Origin: Mastigias papua
Lineage: Eukaryota > Cnidaria > Scyphozoa > Rhizostomeae > Mastigiidae
DNA length: 64,000 nucleotides
Reading direction: 5' to 3'
NCBI GenBank assembly: GCA_964019165.1
Contig: OZ025283.1
Location: forward strand, 9,966,481 to 10,030,480
In this document: in pieces, positions 52,392-64,000 of the stretch
Numbering within the stretch: the first letter of the stretch is position 1
How the letters are laid out: every line of letters begins with the position of its first letter
Notes under the pieces: generated by a model
The model's input: the letters and a program-made list of their open reading frames with translations, nothing else
Told to the model about the DNA's origin: nothing
Database searches by the model: none
Made by a program: the position numbers and the translations under genes

Positions 52392-55300
52392 ATGCCTCAT
52401 TTTCATCACTTTTCAATCCGCAATCAAAATCAATCAATTTCAAATTTAGTCATTTTTGAGCAAAATACCAAGGCTATAGCCTTACTTTTTGGCCAAAAGT
52501 GCCTCATTTTCATCACTTTTCAATCCGCAATCAAAATCAATCAATGTCAAATTTGGTCATTTTTGAGCAAAATACCAAGGCTATAGCCTTACTTTTTGGC
52601 CAAAAATGCCTCATTTTCATCACTTTTCAATCCGCAATCAAAATCAATCAATTTCAAATTTGGTCATTTTTGAGCAAAATACCAAGGCTATAGCCTTACT
52701 TTTCGGCCAAATATGCCTCATTTTCATCACTTTTCAATCCGCAATCAAAATCAATCAATTTCAAATTTGGTCATTTTTGAGCAAAATACCAAGGCTATAG
52801 CCTTACTTTTTGGCCAAAAATGCCTCATTTTCATCACTTTTCAATCCGCAATCAAAATCAATCAATTTCAAATTTGGTCATTTTTGAGCAAAATACCAAG
52901 GCTATAGCCTTAATTTTTGGCCAAAAATGCCTCATTTTCATCACTTTTCAATCCGCAATCAAAATCAATCAATTTCAAATTTGGTCATTTTTGAGCAAAA
53001 TACCAAGGCTATAGCCTTACTTTTTGGCCAAAAATGCCTCATTTTCATCACTTTTCAATCCGCAATCAAAATCAATCAATTTCAAATTTGGTCATTTTTG
53101 AGCAAAATACCAAGGCTATAGCCTTACTTTTCGGCCAAATATGCCTCATTTTCATCACTTTTCAATCCGCAATCAAAATCAATCAATTTCAAATTTGGTC
53201 ATTTTTGAGCAAAATACCAAGGCTATAGCCTTACTTTTTGGCCAAAAATGCCTCATTTTCATCACTTTTCAATCCGCAATCAAAATCAATCAATTTCAAA
53301 TTTGGTCATTTTTGAGCAAAATACCAAGGCTATAGCCTTACTTTTTGGCCAAAAATGCCTCATTTTCATCACTTTTCAATCCGCAATCAAAATCAATCAA
53401 TTTCAAATTTAGTCATTTTTGAGCAAAATACCAAGGCTATAGCCTTACTTTTTGGCCAAAAGTGCCTCATTTTCATCACTTTTCAATCCGCAATCAAAAT
53501 CAATCAATGTCAAATTTGGTCATTTTTGAGCAAAATACCAAGGCTATAGCCTTACTTTTTGGCCAAAAATGCCTCATTTTCATCACTTTTCAATCCGCAA
53601 TCAAAATCAATCAATTTCAAATTTGGTCATTTTTGAGCAAAATACCAAGGCTATAGCCTTACTTTTCGGCCAAATATGCCTCATTTTCATCACTTTTCAA
53701 TCCGCAATCAAAATCAATCAATTTCAAATTTGGTCATTTTTGAGCAAAATACCAAGGCTATAGCCTTACTTTTTGGCCAAAAATGCCTCATTTTCATCAC
53801 TTTTCAATCCGCAATCAAAATCAATCAATTTCAAATTTGGTCATTTTTGAGCAAAATACCAAGGCTATAGCCTTAATTTTTGGCCAAAAATGCCTCATTT
53901 TCATCACTTTTCAATCCGCAATCAAAATCAATCAATTTCAAATTTGGTCATTTTTGAGCAAAATACCAAGGCTATAGCCTTACTTTTTGGCCAAAAATGC
54001 CTCATTTTCATCACTTTTCAATCCGCAATCAAAATCAATCAATTTCAAATTTGGTCATTTTTGAGCAAAATACCAAGGCTATAGCCTTACTTTTCGGCCA
54101 AATATGCCTCATTTTCATCACTTTTCAATCCGCAATCAAAATCAATCAATTTCAAATTTGGTCATTTTTGAGCAAAATACCAAGGCTATAGCCTTACTTT
54201 TTGGCCAAAAATGCCTCATTTTCATCACTTTTCAATCCGCAATCAAAATCAATCAATTTCAAATTTGGTCATTTTTGAGCAAAATACCAAGGCTATAGCC
54301 TTAATTTTTGGCCAAAAATGCCTCATTTTCATCACTTGTCAATCCGCAATCAAAATCAATCAATTTCAAGTTTGGTCATTTTTGAGCAAAATACCAAGGC
54401 TATAGCCTTACTTTTTGGCCAAAAATGCCTCATTTTCATCACTTTTCAATCCGCAATCAAAATCAATCAATTTCAAATTTGGTCATTTTTGAGCAAAATA
54501 CCAAGGCTATAGCCTTACTTTTTGGCCAAAAATGCCTCATTTTCATCACTTTTCAATCCGCAATCAAAATCAATCAATTTCAAATTTGGTCATTTTTGAG
54601 CAAAATACCAAGGCTATAGCCTTACTTTTTGGCCAAAAATGCCTCATTTTCATCACTTTTCAATCCGCAATCAAAATCAATCAATTTCAAATTTGGTCAT
54701 TTTTGAGCAAAATACCAAGGCTATAGCCTTACTTTATGGCCAAAAATGCCTCATTTTCATCACTTTTCAATCCGCAATCAAAATCAATCAATTTCAAATT
54801 TGGTCATTTTTGAGCAAAATACCAAGGCTATAGCCTTACTTTTTGGCCAAAAATGCCTCATTTTCATCACTTTTCAATCCGCAATCAAAATCAATCAATT
54901 TCAAATTTGGTCATTTTTGAGCAAAATACCAAGGCTATAGCCTTACTTTTTGGCCAAAAATGCCTCATTTTCATCACTTTTCAATCCGCAATCAAAATCA
55001 ATCAATGTCAAATTTGGTCATTTTTGAGCAAAATACCAAGGCTATAGCCTTACTTTTTGGCCAAAAATGCCTCATTTTCATCACTTTTCAATCCGCAATC
55101 AAAATCAATCAATTTCAAATTTGGTCATTTTTGAGCAAAATACCAAGGCTATAGCCTTACTTTTCGGCCAAATATGCCTCATTTTCATCACTTTTCAATC
55201 CGCAATCAAAATCAATCAATTTCAAATTTGGTCATTTTTGAGCAAAATACCAAGGCTATAGCCTTACTTTTTGGCCAAAAATGCCTCATTTTCATCACTT

Positions 55301-58300
55301 TTCAATCCGCAATCAAAATCAATCAATTTCAAATTTGGTCATTTTTGAGCAAAATACCAAGGCTATAGCCTTAATTTTTGGCCAAAAATGCCTCATTTTC
55401 ATCACTTTTCAATCCGCAATCAAAATCAATCAATTTCAAATTTGGTCATTTTTGAGCAAAATACCAAGGCTATAGCCTTACTTTTTGGCCAAAAATGCCT
55501 CATTTTCATCACTTTTCAATCCGCAATCAAAATCAATCAATTTCAAGTTTGGTCATTTTTGAGCAAAATACCAAGGCTATAGCCTTACTTTTTGGCCAAA
55601 AATGCCTCATTTTCATCACTTTTCAATCCGCAATCAAAATCAATCAATTTCAAATTTGGTCATTTTTGAGCAAAATACCAAGGCTATAGCCTTACTTTTT
55701 GGCCAAAAATGCCTCATTTTCATCACTTTTCAATCCGCAATCAAAATCAATCAATTTCAAATTTGGTCATTTTTGAGCAAAATACCAAGGCTATAGCCTT
55801 ACTTTTTGGCCAAAAATGCCTCATTTTCATCACTTTTCAATCCGCAATCAAAATCAATCAATTTCAAATTTGGTCATTTTTGAGCAAAATACCAAGGCTA
55901 TAGCCTTACTTTATGGCCAAAAATGCCTCATTTTCATCACTTTTCAATCCGCAATCAAAATCAATCAATTTCAAATTTGGTCATTTTTGAGCAAAATACC
56001 AAGGCTATAGCCTTACTTTTTGGCCAAAAATGCCTCATTTTCATCACTTTTCAATCCGCAATCAAAATCAATCAATTTCAAATTTGGTCATTTTTGAGCA
56101 AAATACCAAGGCTATAGCCTTACTTTTTGGCCAAAAATGCCTCATTTTCATCACTTTTCAATCCGCAATCAAAATCAATCAATGTCAAATTTGGTCATTT
56201 TTGAGCAAAATACCAAGGCTATAGCCTTACTTTTTGGCCAAAAATGCCTCATTTTCATCACTTTTCAATCCGCAATCAAAATCAATCAATTTCAAATTTG
56301 GTCATTTTTGAGCAAAATACCAAGGCTATAGCCTTACTTTTCGGCCAAATATGCCTCATTTTCATCACTTTTCAATCCGCAATCAAAATCAATCAATTTC
56401 AAATTTGGTCATTTTTGAGCAAAATACCAAGGCTATAGCCTTACTTTTTGGCCAAAAATGCCTCATTTTCATCACTTTTCAATCCGCAATCAAAATCAAT
56501 CAATTTCAAATTTGGTCATTTTTGAGCAAAATACCAAGGCTATAGCCTTAATTTTTGGCCAAAAATGCCTCATTTTCATCACTTTTCAATCCGCAATCAA
56601 AATCAATCAATTTCAAATTTGGTCATTTTTGAGCAAAATACCAAGGCTATAGCCTTACTTTTTGGCCAAAAATGCCTCATTTTCATCACTTTTCAATCCG
56701 CAATCAAAATCAATCAATTTCAAATTTGGTCATTTTTGAGCAAAATACCAAGGCCATAGCCTTACTTTTCGGCCAAATATGCCTCATTTTCATCACTTTT
56801 CAATCCGCAATCAAAATCAATCAATTTCAAATTTGGTCATTTTTGAGCAAAATACCAAGGCTATAGCCTTACTTTTTGGCCAAAAATGCCTCATTTTCAT
56901 CACTTTTCAATCCGCAATCAAAATCAATCAATGTCAAATTTGGTCATTTTTGAGCAAAATACCAAGGCTATAGCCTTACGTTTTGGCCAAAAATGCCTCA
57001 TTTTCATCACTTTTCAATCCGCAATCAAAATCAATCAATTTCAAATTTGGTCATTTTTGAGCAAAATACCAAGGCTATAGCCTTACTTTTTGGCCAAAAA
57101 TGCCTCATTTTCATCACTTTTCAATCCGCAATCAAAATCAATCAATTTCAAATTTGGTCATTTTTGAGCAAAATACCAAGGCTATAGCCTTACTTTATGG
57201 CCAAAAATGCCTCATTTTCATCACTTTTCAATCCGCAATCAAAATCAATCAATTTCAAATTTGGTCATTTTTGAGCAAAATACCAAGGCTATAGCCTTAC
57301 TTTTTGGCCACAAATGCCTCATTTTCATCACTTTTCAATCCGCAATCAAAATCAATCAATTTCAAATTTGGTCATTTTTGAGCAAAATACCAAGGCTATA
57401 GCCTTACTTTTTGGCCAAAAATGCCTCATTTTCATCACTTTTCAATCCGCAATCAAAATCAATCAATTTCAAATTTGGTCATTTTTGAGCAAAATACCAA
57501 GGCTATAGCCTTAATTTTTGGCCAAAAATGCCTCATTTTCATCACTTGTCAATCCGCAATCAAAATCAATCAATTTCAAATTTGGTCATTGTTGAGCAAA
57601 ATACCAAGGCTATAGCCTTACTTTTTGGCCAAAAATGCCTCATTTTCATCACTTTTCAATCCGCAATCAAAATCAATCAATTTCAAATTTGGTCATTTTT
57701 GAGCAAAATACCAAGGCTATAGCCTTACTTTTTGGCCAAAAATGCCTCATTTTCATCACTTTTCAATCCGCAATCAAAATCAATCAATTTCAAATTTGGT
57801 CATTTTTGAGCAAAATACCAAGGCTATAGCCTTACTTTTTGGCCAAAAATGCCTCATTTTCATCACTTTTCAATCCGCAATCAAAATCAATCAATTTCAA
57901 ATTTGGTCATTTTTGAGCAAAATACCAAGGCTATAGCCTTACTTTATGGCCAAAAATGCCTCATTTTCATCACTTTTCAATCCGCAATCAAAATCAATCA
58001 ATTTCAAATTTGGTCATTTTTGAGCAAAATACCAAGGCTATAGCCTTACTTTTTGGCCACAAATGCCTCATTTTCATCACTTTTCAATCCGCAATCAAAA
58101 TCAATCAATTTCAAATTTGGTCATTTTTGAGCAAAATACCAAGGCTATAGCCTTACTTTTTGGCCAAAAATGCCTCATTTTCATCACTTTTCAATCCGCA
58201 ATCAAAATCAATCAATTTCAAATTTGGTCATTTTTGAGCAAAATACCAAGGCTATAGCCTTAATTTTTGGCCAAAAATGCCTCATTTTCATCACTTGTCA

Positions 58301-58900
58301 ATCCGCAATCAAAATCAATCAATTTCAAATTTGGTCATTGTTGAGCAAAATACCAAGGCTATAGCCTTACTTTTTGGCCAAAAATGCCTCATTTTCATCA
58401 CTTTTCAATCCGCAATCAAAATCAATCAATTTCAAATTTGGTCATTTTTGAGCAAAATACCAAGGCTATAGCCTTACTTTTTGGCCAAAAATGCCTCATT
58501 TTCATCACTTTTCAATCCGCAATCAAAATCAATCAATTTCAAATTTGGTCATTTTTGAGCAAAATACCAAGGCTATAGCCTTACTTTTTGGCCAAAAATG
58601 CCTCATTTTCATCACTTTTCAATCCGCAATCAAAATCAATCAATTTCAAATTTGGTCATTTTTGAGCAAAATACCAAGGCTATAGCCTTACTTTATGGCC
58701 AAAAATGCCTCATTTTCATCACTTTTCAATCCGCAATCAAAATCAATCAATTTCAAATTTGGTCATTTTTGAGCAAAATACCAAGGCTATAGCCTTACTT
58801 TTTGGCCACAAATGCCTCATTTTCATCACTTTTCAATCCGCAATCAAAATCAATCAATTTCAAATTTGGTCATTTTTGAGCAAAATACCAAGGCTGTAGC
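52392..58900. repeat. Nested higher-order repeats in the right sub-array
   Basis: Shared marker variants show three periods that are exact multiples of 107. The first is 963 bp (9-mer; TTTAGTCATT at about 52446 and 53409). The second is 1,177 bp (11-mer; 54853/56030, 54960/56137, 55281/56458). The third is 749 bp (7-mer; GGCCACAAATG at 57307, 58056 and 58805). This half is more uniform than the left half. Confidence 0.88.
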
Positions 58901-58930
58901 CTTACTTTTTAGCCGAAAATAGCTCAGTGT

Positions 58931-59560
58931 CTTGACTGTGGAATCTGGAATCAAACTGAATGAAATTCAATTTTTGTCCCTTTTTGGACAAAGTACGAAG
59001 GCTACAGGGTTATTTGTTGGCCAAACTTGGCCCATTTTCTTTAAGGTTGAGTCTGGAAGCAAAATGAGTAAATGTCATTGTTAGTTCGTTGTAGGCAAAA
59101 TGCTAAGGCTATGTCCTTAGGTTTTGGCCAAAATTGGCTCAGTTTCGTCACTTTTCAATGCGAAAGCAGCCTGCATGAATTTCAATGTTGGTCATGTTGG
59201 GAAAATACCAAAGCTGTAATCTTACTTTTTTCCAAACTTGGTTCAGGTTCTTCACTTTCCAGTCTACAATAAAAGTGAATGAATTTCAATTTTGGTCATT
59301 TTTGAGGAAAAATTGCCAAGGCCAAAAGTGACTCACATGTATCACTGTTCAATGTGGTGGTAAAATAAACAATTTTGAATTTTGTTGATTAATGAGTACA
59401 TCCCTTACTCCTTGTAGCAAATTGGGTTATATTCATAACCTTTACATATTCAATCATAATCAATGAGTGTCAAATTAGTTTAGTCTTAGCCAAATACCAT
59501 GGATATATTCTTACCTGTTTTCCTTGAAATTGGCTCATTTTGATCGCTTTTGCCTGCAAT
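58931..59560. repeat. Degenerate right edge of the satellite
   Basis: Diverged monomers with variants of GGCTATAGCCTTA and GGCCAAA spaced about 105-110 bp fade out by about 59560. Confidence 0.8.
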
Positions 59561-59628
59561 AAAAATCAATGAATATAGTGGGTTGATTTTCCTTAAAAAT
59601 ATTAATGTTATACGATGGCCCACAAGTG

Positions 59629-59757
59629 CACATCAAATTTGAATTCTTCACACCAAATTCAAATTCGTCACAAGGAATTCAAATTCATCACATTAAACTC
59701 CAAATTCGTTAAACGGACTTCAAATGCGCCAAACCAAATTCAAATTTGCTAAATCAT
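59629..59757. repeat. Degenerate minisatellite, about 20-bp unit
   Basis: About six imperfect units around CAAATTCAAATTCGTCACA are seen just beyond the satellite edge. Confidence 0.7.
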
Positions 59758-59760
59758 CAA

Positions 59761-60855
59761 CAAAATGTTAGCCCATCACTTATGTGTCTACCAGGCTGGC
59801 TTAGGGAGCGTCACCCCCCAATTTAAAGAGGCCTGAAGAAAGTTGGTCACGTAGCAGGGAATTTAGCGTGCATTTATTCATTCTATTTGTCATGGTTAGT
59901 CGTAGTCAACTGTATTTTGTGGTATTGCAAATAACTTGGTGTTACTATTAACTGTCATCATCATTTCCTTGTATTTTGTAAAATACGTTGATCAAACAAA
60001 GTTTGTCACCCCCCCCCCTCCACCACCACCACCAAGCTGTTGTCCATAACCAAAATACAGCATCCTTTTGCCAAAATACAGTGATCTAGCTCGCTATAGA
60101 AAAAGTAGATCACCCCCTCATCTACATCATCAATATCAACATCGATCTGTTCGTTGCCTGTCTGTTCACCGAAAGCTTTCTAACATTTAGGGCACAACTT
60201 GTATCACCCTTAGAGAATGTTTGAAACTGTTCCTTTTATGGATAGAGGGGAATGCAAAACTTCATTTGCAAAAATGCATTTTCTCTCATTTTTATCTCGA
60301 TATGACAACATTGTGATATAGAGATAACAATGAACGAAAAATACTAAATACTAAATAAAAATACTAAATAAAAATACTAAATAAAAATATTAAATAAAAA
60401 TACTAAATAAAAATATTAAATAAAAATACTAAATAAAATAGGCCATGCAGAGCTATAGACACTAGTTCAGAATGAGCATGAACTGCAAAATGAAAGAACG
60501 TAAAGTTAAGATAACATTATCTAGGGCAACAACGATCAAATTTAGATTTTGTATCCTTCAATCTCTCTATATTAAGTTACAGTACCAGCGGCGGACTTTG
60601 CAAATCTTCAGGGGGTCATGGCATCGTCTCACTATATCCTAAAATTCTAACTCACCTACTTCAAGCGAGCATTCCCCTTCTCTCCCCCCCCCACAAAAAA
60701 GCTACCCCTGGACAAAATTTCTATAGTCTGATTGATTTGCTTTATCGTAAATTATTCATGCAAAACTATGTCCTTCCCCTTATACATGAATAATAAAAAT
60801 AAACTAGTTTGTATGAATGCTGCTTTAAAGAAAATAAACATTGAACAATAGATAT
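59761..60855. other. Intergenic stretch before the dehydrogenase gene
   Basis: Apart from the minisatellite at 60337-60440 and poly-C runs near 60010 and 60685, nothing was recognised. Confidence 0.5.
60337..60440. repeat. Minisatellite, 13-bp unit AAAAATACTAAAT
   Basis: About eight near-perfect units are seen, some with ATT in place of ACT. Confidence 0.9.
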
Positions 60856-60963
60856 GCGGGAGGAAGGTCTAGCTGTTGCTATGCAACGTATGACTCCCGC
60901 TATGAAGGAATCAATGCCAAGTCAATACCAACAAGCGTATGAGCATTGCATTGCTATGCCAAT
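60856..60963 (+). promoter_or_regulatory. Candidate promoter elements of the dehydrogenase gene
   Basis: GCGGGAG (60856) and CTCCCGC (60894) form an inverted pair around GTTGCTATGCAAC (60875-60887), a palindrome resembling an RFX X-box. A CCAAT lies at about 60959. The ATG follows at 61011. These are consensus matches only. Confidence 0.3.
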
Positions 60964-61010
60964 AGTTATCCAACTTTGAGAGCTGTGTTATTTTGGACAA
61001 GAAGAGAATA

Positions 61011-63456
61011 ATGGCTTTTGGAAGGTCAGTATTTGTAACCGGAGCTAACCGTGGCATTGGGTTGGAATTGGTTACCCAATTAGCAAAACATCAAAACAGA
61101 CCACAGTTTATTTTTGCGGCTTGTCGCTCACCGGACGGGGCAACGGTAGGCCAGAGAGTTCTATTTTGCATGTTGTCAGATGAAAGTCAGGTTCTGCACT
61201 GAAGATCAAATGTAATATTTGCTGTGATTTCATCAATGCCTTATCACAAAGTAGTATATTTTGTAGTTGAGTTGCTGCTGACAGTGACGCACAACGAGAA
61301 CGAACAACAATTTAGTAGCAAAGAAAAATAACAATCTTCCATGGATGTACGGCACATGTACCTAGATGTGGGAAGCATACGGAAGTTAGGGGGGGGCAGG
61401 AGTCAAAGGGCACTTATACCACAAGCTACAGAAGCATATGCAATCGTGCCAGAAATAAAAGTGATAACTGTTTATCAAAAATACATAAAATGAAAATTCT
61501 CACAATGACGGGTGGGGGGGTGGGCCTCACCAAGGTTTAGAAAATGCTAGGAAGGGTGAATTGCCCCCCAAGTTCTCGTCGGCATCACAGTGTAGGGGGT
61601 ATTCATTTAATATTTTTGATCTATTTTAGGATCTTAAAAAGATCGCAGAAGAGAATAGCAATGTTCACATAATCAAACTAGGTACATATTATAGATAGCT
61701 TTAGATTTCTTGTAAACATGTTTGTTCATGGTTTTAATATTTGCTTTTTTACTTTCTTATCTATGTGGTTTTGACTATAAGTAATAGTGCTCATAGAATG
61801 TAGGGACTTTCCATCTACTGTTGCATCAGTCCAGACTCTGTTAATGTTTATTAATGTTTAACTGCTATCAACGTATTGAAGATTTTCATTTCATTTCTTG
61901 CCAATTGTCATTTCCATTCCCTTCCTTAATTATTTCATGAAAGCTAGTTTGACTTTAATATGCCAACACATTTCTCTGTAATCAAGCCTTACGGCGTCAA
62001 AACTCCTCAACGAGTAAGAATCCCATGCTCAATTTTTTGGCGGTTCCCTATGACATTTCAATCTACTTCTCATTGCAAAAAACTAATTATCTCGAAAAAT
62101 ATCTAACTGAAAAGCTCCTCCGGTAACCTTTACTTTTTAGTCCCACAAAGAAAACTACTCTCTAACTCAAATATTGGCCACTCTGGTGCTGGAGAATAGG
62201 GTAAATAGTCATCACAAATAGACTTTATTCCCATGACTAGTCTAAGTTGTATTATATTAAATTCTTAATTTCCTAGGAGACATAAATAATTTAGAAGCAG
62301 GCCATTAGCAAGCACCCCAACCTCGGTCTCATCAGTAACGTTTGAATGAGTTCTTATCAATAACGTTCGAATGAGAGAGTGTTCCTTTCCATATCGGTGC
62401 AAGCATTCTTTTCCTGCGAAAATGCAAACCTAGCAGTTGTCAGCTAAGGGGCTGTTCAATAATTACGTCACACTGAAATTGCCATTTTTGAATCACCCCC
62501 CCCCCCCATCGTCACGTTCTGAATAATGAAAAACGTGTAGAACTACCATAGAGATAGGCCTGTCTCTATAAGAGCTACCCACCCCCTTGGCGTGACGTAA
62601 TTAGTGAACAGCCCCTAGTTGTCTGAATATGAACTAGATAGTAAATAAAAGCTTTTGTAAAATATAAATAAATGTTGTATATCATGCAAGTTTCAACATG
62701 CACGACAATTCGGCTCATCATCATCATCAAAATTGACGGCTTTCAAAGAAACAATAAAACTAACACACAGCCTACTACATATGAATGATTTAAAAATAGA
62801 AGATGATCATAGTATTATTTTCTCGTTTTTGTTCCCACTCTGGACTTCGTACTGTCCTAATGGTTTTAAGAATCCTTAGTATATCTTGACGAAAATCGCT
62901 GTTGCAGAAGTGTAAATCGATACAAGCCAAATATTCAGTTGTTATATTGGAAAAGAAAATTTGTCCCTTCTGGATATTGCTTTTCAAAGTTTGCTTTAAT
63001 CCTATATATATATATATGATCAAACAGTTCCTAATTTCATATATTTGTAAGATAATTAACTTCTTACAGAAAACTCTGCAACTCGAAAAAATACTAAACT
63101 TGAGCTGTTTTTCAAGCCCCATACGAATTCGAGTTAGGACGTTACAACCATATTGATTTTGGAAACATGATGATATCGTCAGTATCGGACTGTGAAGAAG
63201 TGATTCCAATCTGATGATCTCATTTATTCATTATTACTTATTCATTGTTTATTCTATATTTTGAGATGTTGGGAACTGGGATGACATATCAAATGCACAG
63301 GCAATTGTTAGTAAGCATGTGAATGATGAAGGACTGAATGTTCTCATCAACAATGCTGGATGTTTGCAGATTGAACGAAGAATTGAAGAAGTAAACCCTG
63401 AAACAATGTTTGACCATTACCGGGTCAATGCTGTTGCTCCAGCAATGATAATCAAG
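61011..63456 (+). CDS. Short-chain dehydrogenase/reductase, C-factor/sniffer-like, 5' part
   Basis: Three exons, 61011-61145, 61630-61681 and 63266-63456, join with correct phases into 126 residues. The protein starts MAFGRSVFVTGANRGIG, with the TGxxxGxG nucleotide-binding motif at residues 10-17. It continues FAACRSPDGAT, then a beta-strand IIKLD, and has the structural NNAG at residues 91-94 in LNVLINNAGC. These are the Rossmann-fold hallmarks of classical SDRs. The catalytic Ser and YxxxK lie downstream of the window. The family reduces carbonyls with NAD(P)H in the cytosol; the substrate cannot be told. The ATG at 61011 gives the usual short N-terminus. Expected total length is about 250 residues. 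Introns hold MITEs at 62448-62615 and 63496-63643. Confidence 0.92.
62448..62615. mobile_element. MITE in the second intron of the dehydrogenase gene
   Basis: The terminal inverted repeats GGGGCTGTTCAATAATTACG and its inverse (CGTAATTAGTGAACAGCCCC) flank about 130 bp, with TA-containing flanks. It is the same family as 26178-27170 by its ends, but much shorter. Confidence 0.8.
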
Positions 63457-63495
63457 GTTAGCTCTTCACATTTCCTGCAGTACATCCATCTGAAT

Positions 63496-63643
63496 CTGGG
63501 GCGGATCCAGGGGGCTGGGGGCCACAGCCCCCAAACGTTAGTATTTCCTATGCAAACAGCAGTGTTAAAAAACTCCCGCATGAGAAGACAATGAAGTGAA
63601 TCAGATGCCCCCCCCCCATATCCTAGCTCTGGATCCGCCCCTG
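63496..63643. mobile_element. hAT-type MITE, 148 bp
   Basis: The ends CTGGGGCGGATCCAG and CTGGATCCGCCCCTG are inverted repeats. A perfect 8-bp direct repeat ATCTGAAT flanks them (63488-63495 and 63644-63651), the size typical of hAT elements. It lies just inside the third intron of the dehydrogenase gene. Confidence 0.9.
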
Positions 63644-64000
63644 ATCTGAATTCATGTTAAAGAGCACTTTGTCATTGGCTTAATTACTCAAAGAGTGTGA
63701 ACAATCATGGCCTATTCCCACTAGAAAAGGATGCATTGAACAGGTGTTTTGATCTAGAACTAGGCAGTAGATACAGCCAGAGGCATAGCTACTAGTGTGT
63801 GAAGGTGGTGTCACCCCCAATATCTTAAAGTGAGAAAATTCAGGCAGTTTTTCAAAACTACAGCATATTTTTCTTGAATTTATCATATTGGAAGAGCTTC
63901 ATTCAACTGCTATATAAATATTTATGTTAAGAGCCAAAACATGTGAATAAGTCTCTCACATTTAAATTTCTATCAATTTGAATTGAAGTTGCATTTAAAA

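Larger units (their letters stand above)
34169..58930. repeat. Satellite array, 107-bp monomer, about 225 head-to-tail copies
   Basis: All monomers run in the same direction. Each contains two adjacent perfect 14-bp palindromes, AAGGCTATAGCCTT and TTTTTGGCCAAAAA, two bases apart. An AT-rich stretch with repeated AATCAAAATCAATCAA follows. The common variants are a 106-bp form lacking one T in CACTTTTCAAT, and forms with CAGTTT for CATTTT or TTCTTCAT for TTGGTCAT. The array is interrupted by the solo LTR at 34474-34896 and the gap at 49748-49947. The copy number is estimated from length. Confidence 0.98.

Noticed and set aside
34111..58899. Hundreds of overlapping 64-, 67-, 103- and 135-residue open frames
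   Set aside because: They recur every 106-107 bp, end at the TAG inside CTATAGCC, and overlap each other in different frames. Longer ones appear only where a 106-bp monomer shifts the frame. This is the signature of satellite DNA and not of a gene family.
34169..58930. CRISPR array
   Set aside because: There are no unique spacers: whole 107-bp units repeat head to tail, and the genome is animal.
60993..61010. Earlier start for the dehydrogenase (MDKKRI...)
   Set aside because: The codon at 60993 is TTG. The first ATG at 61011 gives the usual short N-terminus before the TGxxxGxG motif.

Overview
This is eukaryotic, almost certainly animal, genomic DNA. It is AT-rich and coding sequence occurs as short exons with GT-AG introns and matching phases. 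The proteins are extracellular metazoan mosaics (PAN/Apple, EGF, fucolectin-type F5/8C, fibrinogen-related), and the spaces hold LINE, LTR, MITE and satellite repeats. The fibrinogen-related domain resembles, from memory, families common in cnidarians and other aquatic invertebrates. The species cannot be fixed from sequence alone.

Layout. (1) 1-9.5 kb and about 16.2-28.1 kb are two copies of one segmental duplication. Each carries a secreted lectin-like gene. The second copy (16384-25414) is complete: nine exons, 616 codons, signal peptide - PAN/Apple - Cys-rich linker - calcium-binding EGF - EGF - fucolectin-type F5/8C domain - fibrinogen-related domain. The first copy (636-7555) has its last seven exons with identical lengths and phases; its 5' exons lie left of the window. 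(2) 9.5-16.2 kb holds a TIR element, a dead copy of the promoter plus signal-peptide/PAN exon (a third family member), and an antisense non-LTR retrotransposon remnant. (3) 28.1-32.3 kb is dominated by a giant inverted repeat: two 1,144-bp arms around an 886-bp spacer, each arm with a TATA box pointing outward. (4) About 32.95-59.5 kb is a satellite array of a 107-bp monomer (roughly 225 core copies). Its edges are degenerate, its interior has nested higher-order repeats, one solo LTR sits inside, and a 200-N assembly gap interrupts it. (5) 59.5-64 kb contains minisatellites and the first three exons of a short-chain dehydrogenase/reductase gene (61011 to beyond 63456), with MITEs in its introns.

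The two lectin-like genes probably have related roles in extracellular recognition or matrix. Their fibrinogen-related exons and one intron tract are nearly identical, while the fucolectin-type exon differs mostly at amino-acid-changing sites. This pattern suggests gene conversion in one part and diversification in another. The 64-135 residue reading frames throughout the satellite are products of the repeat period and not genes.
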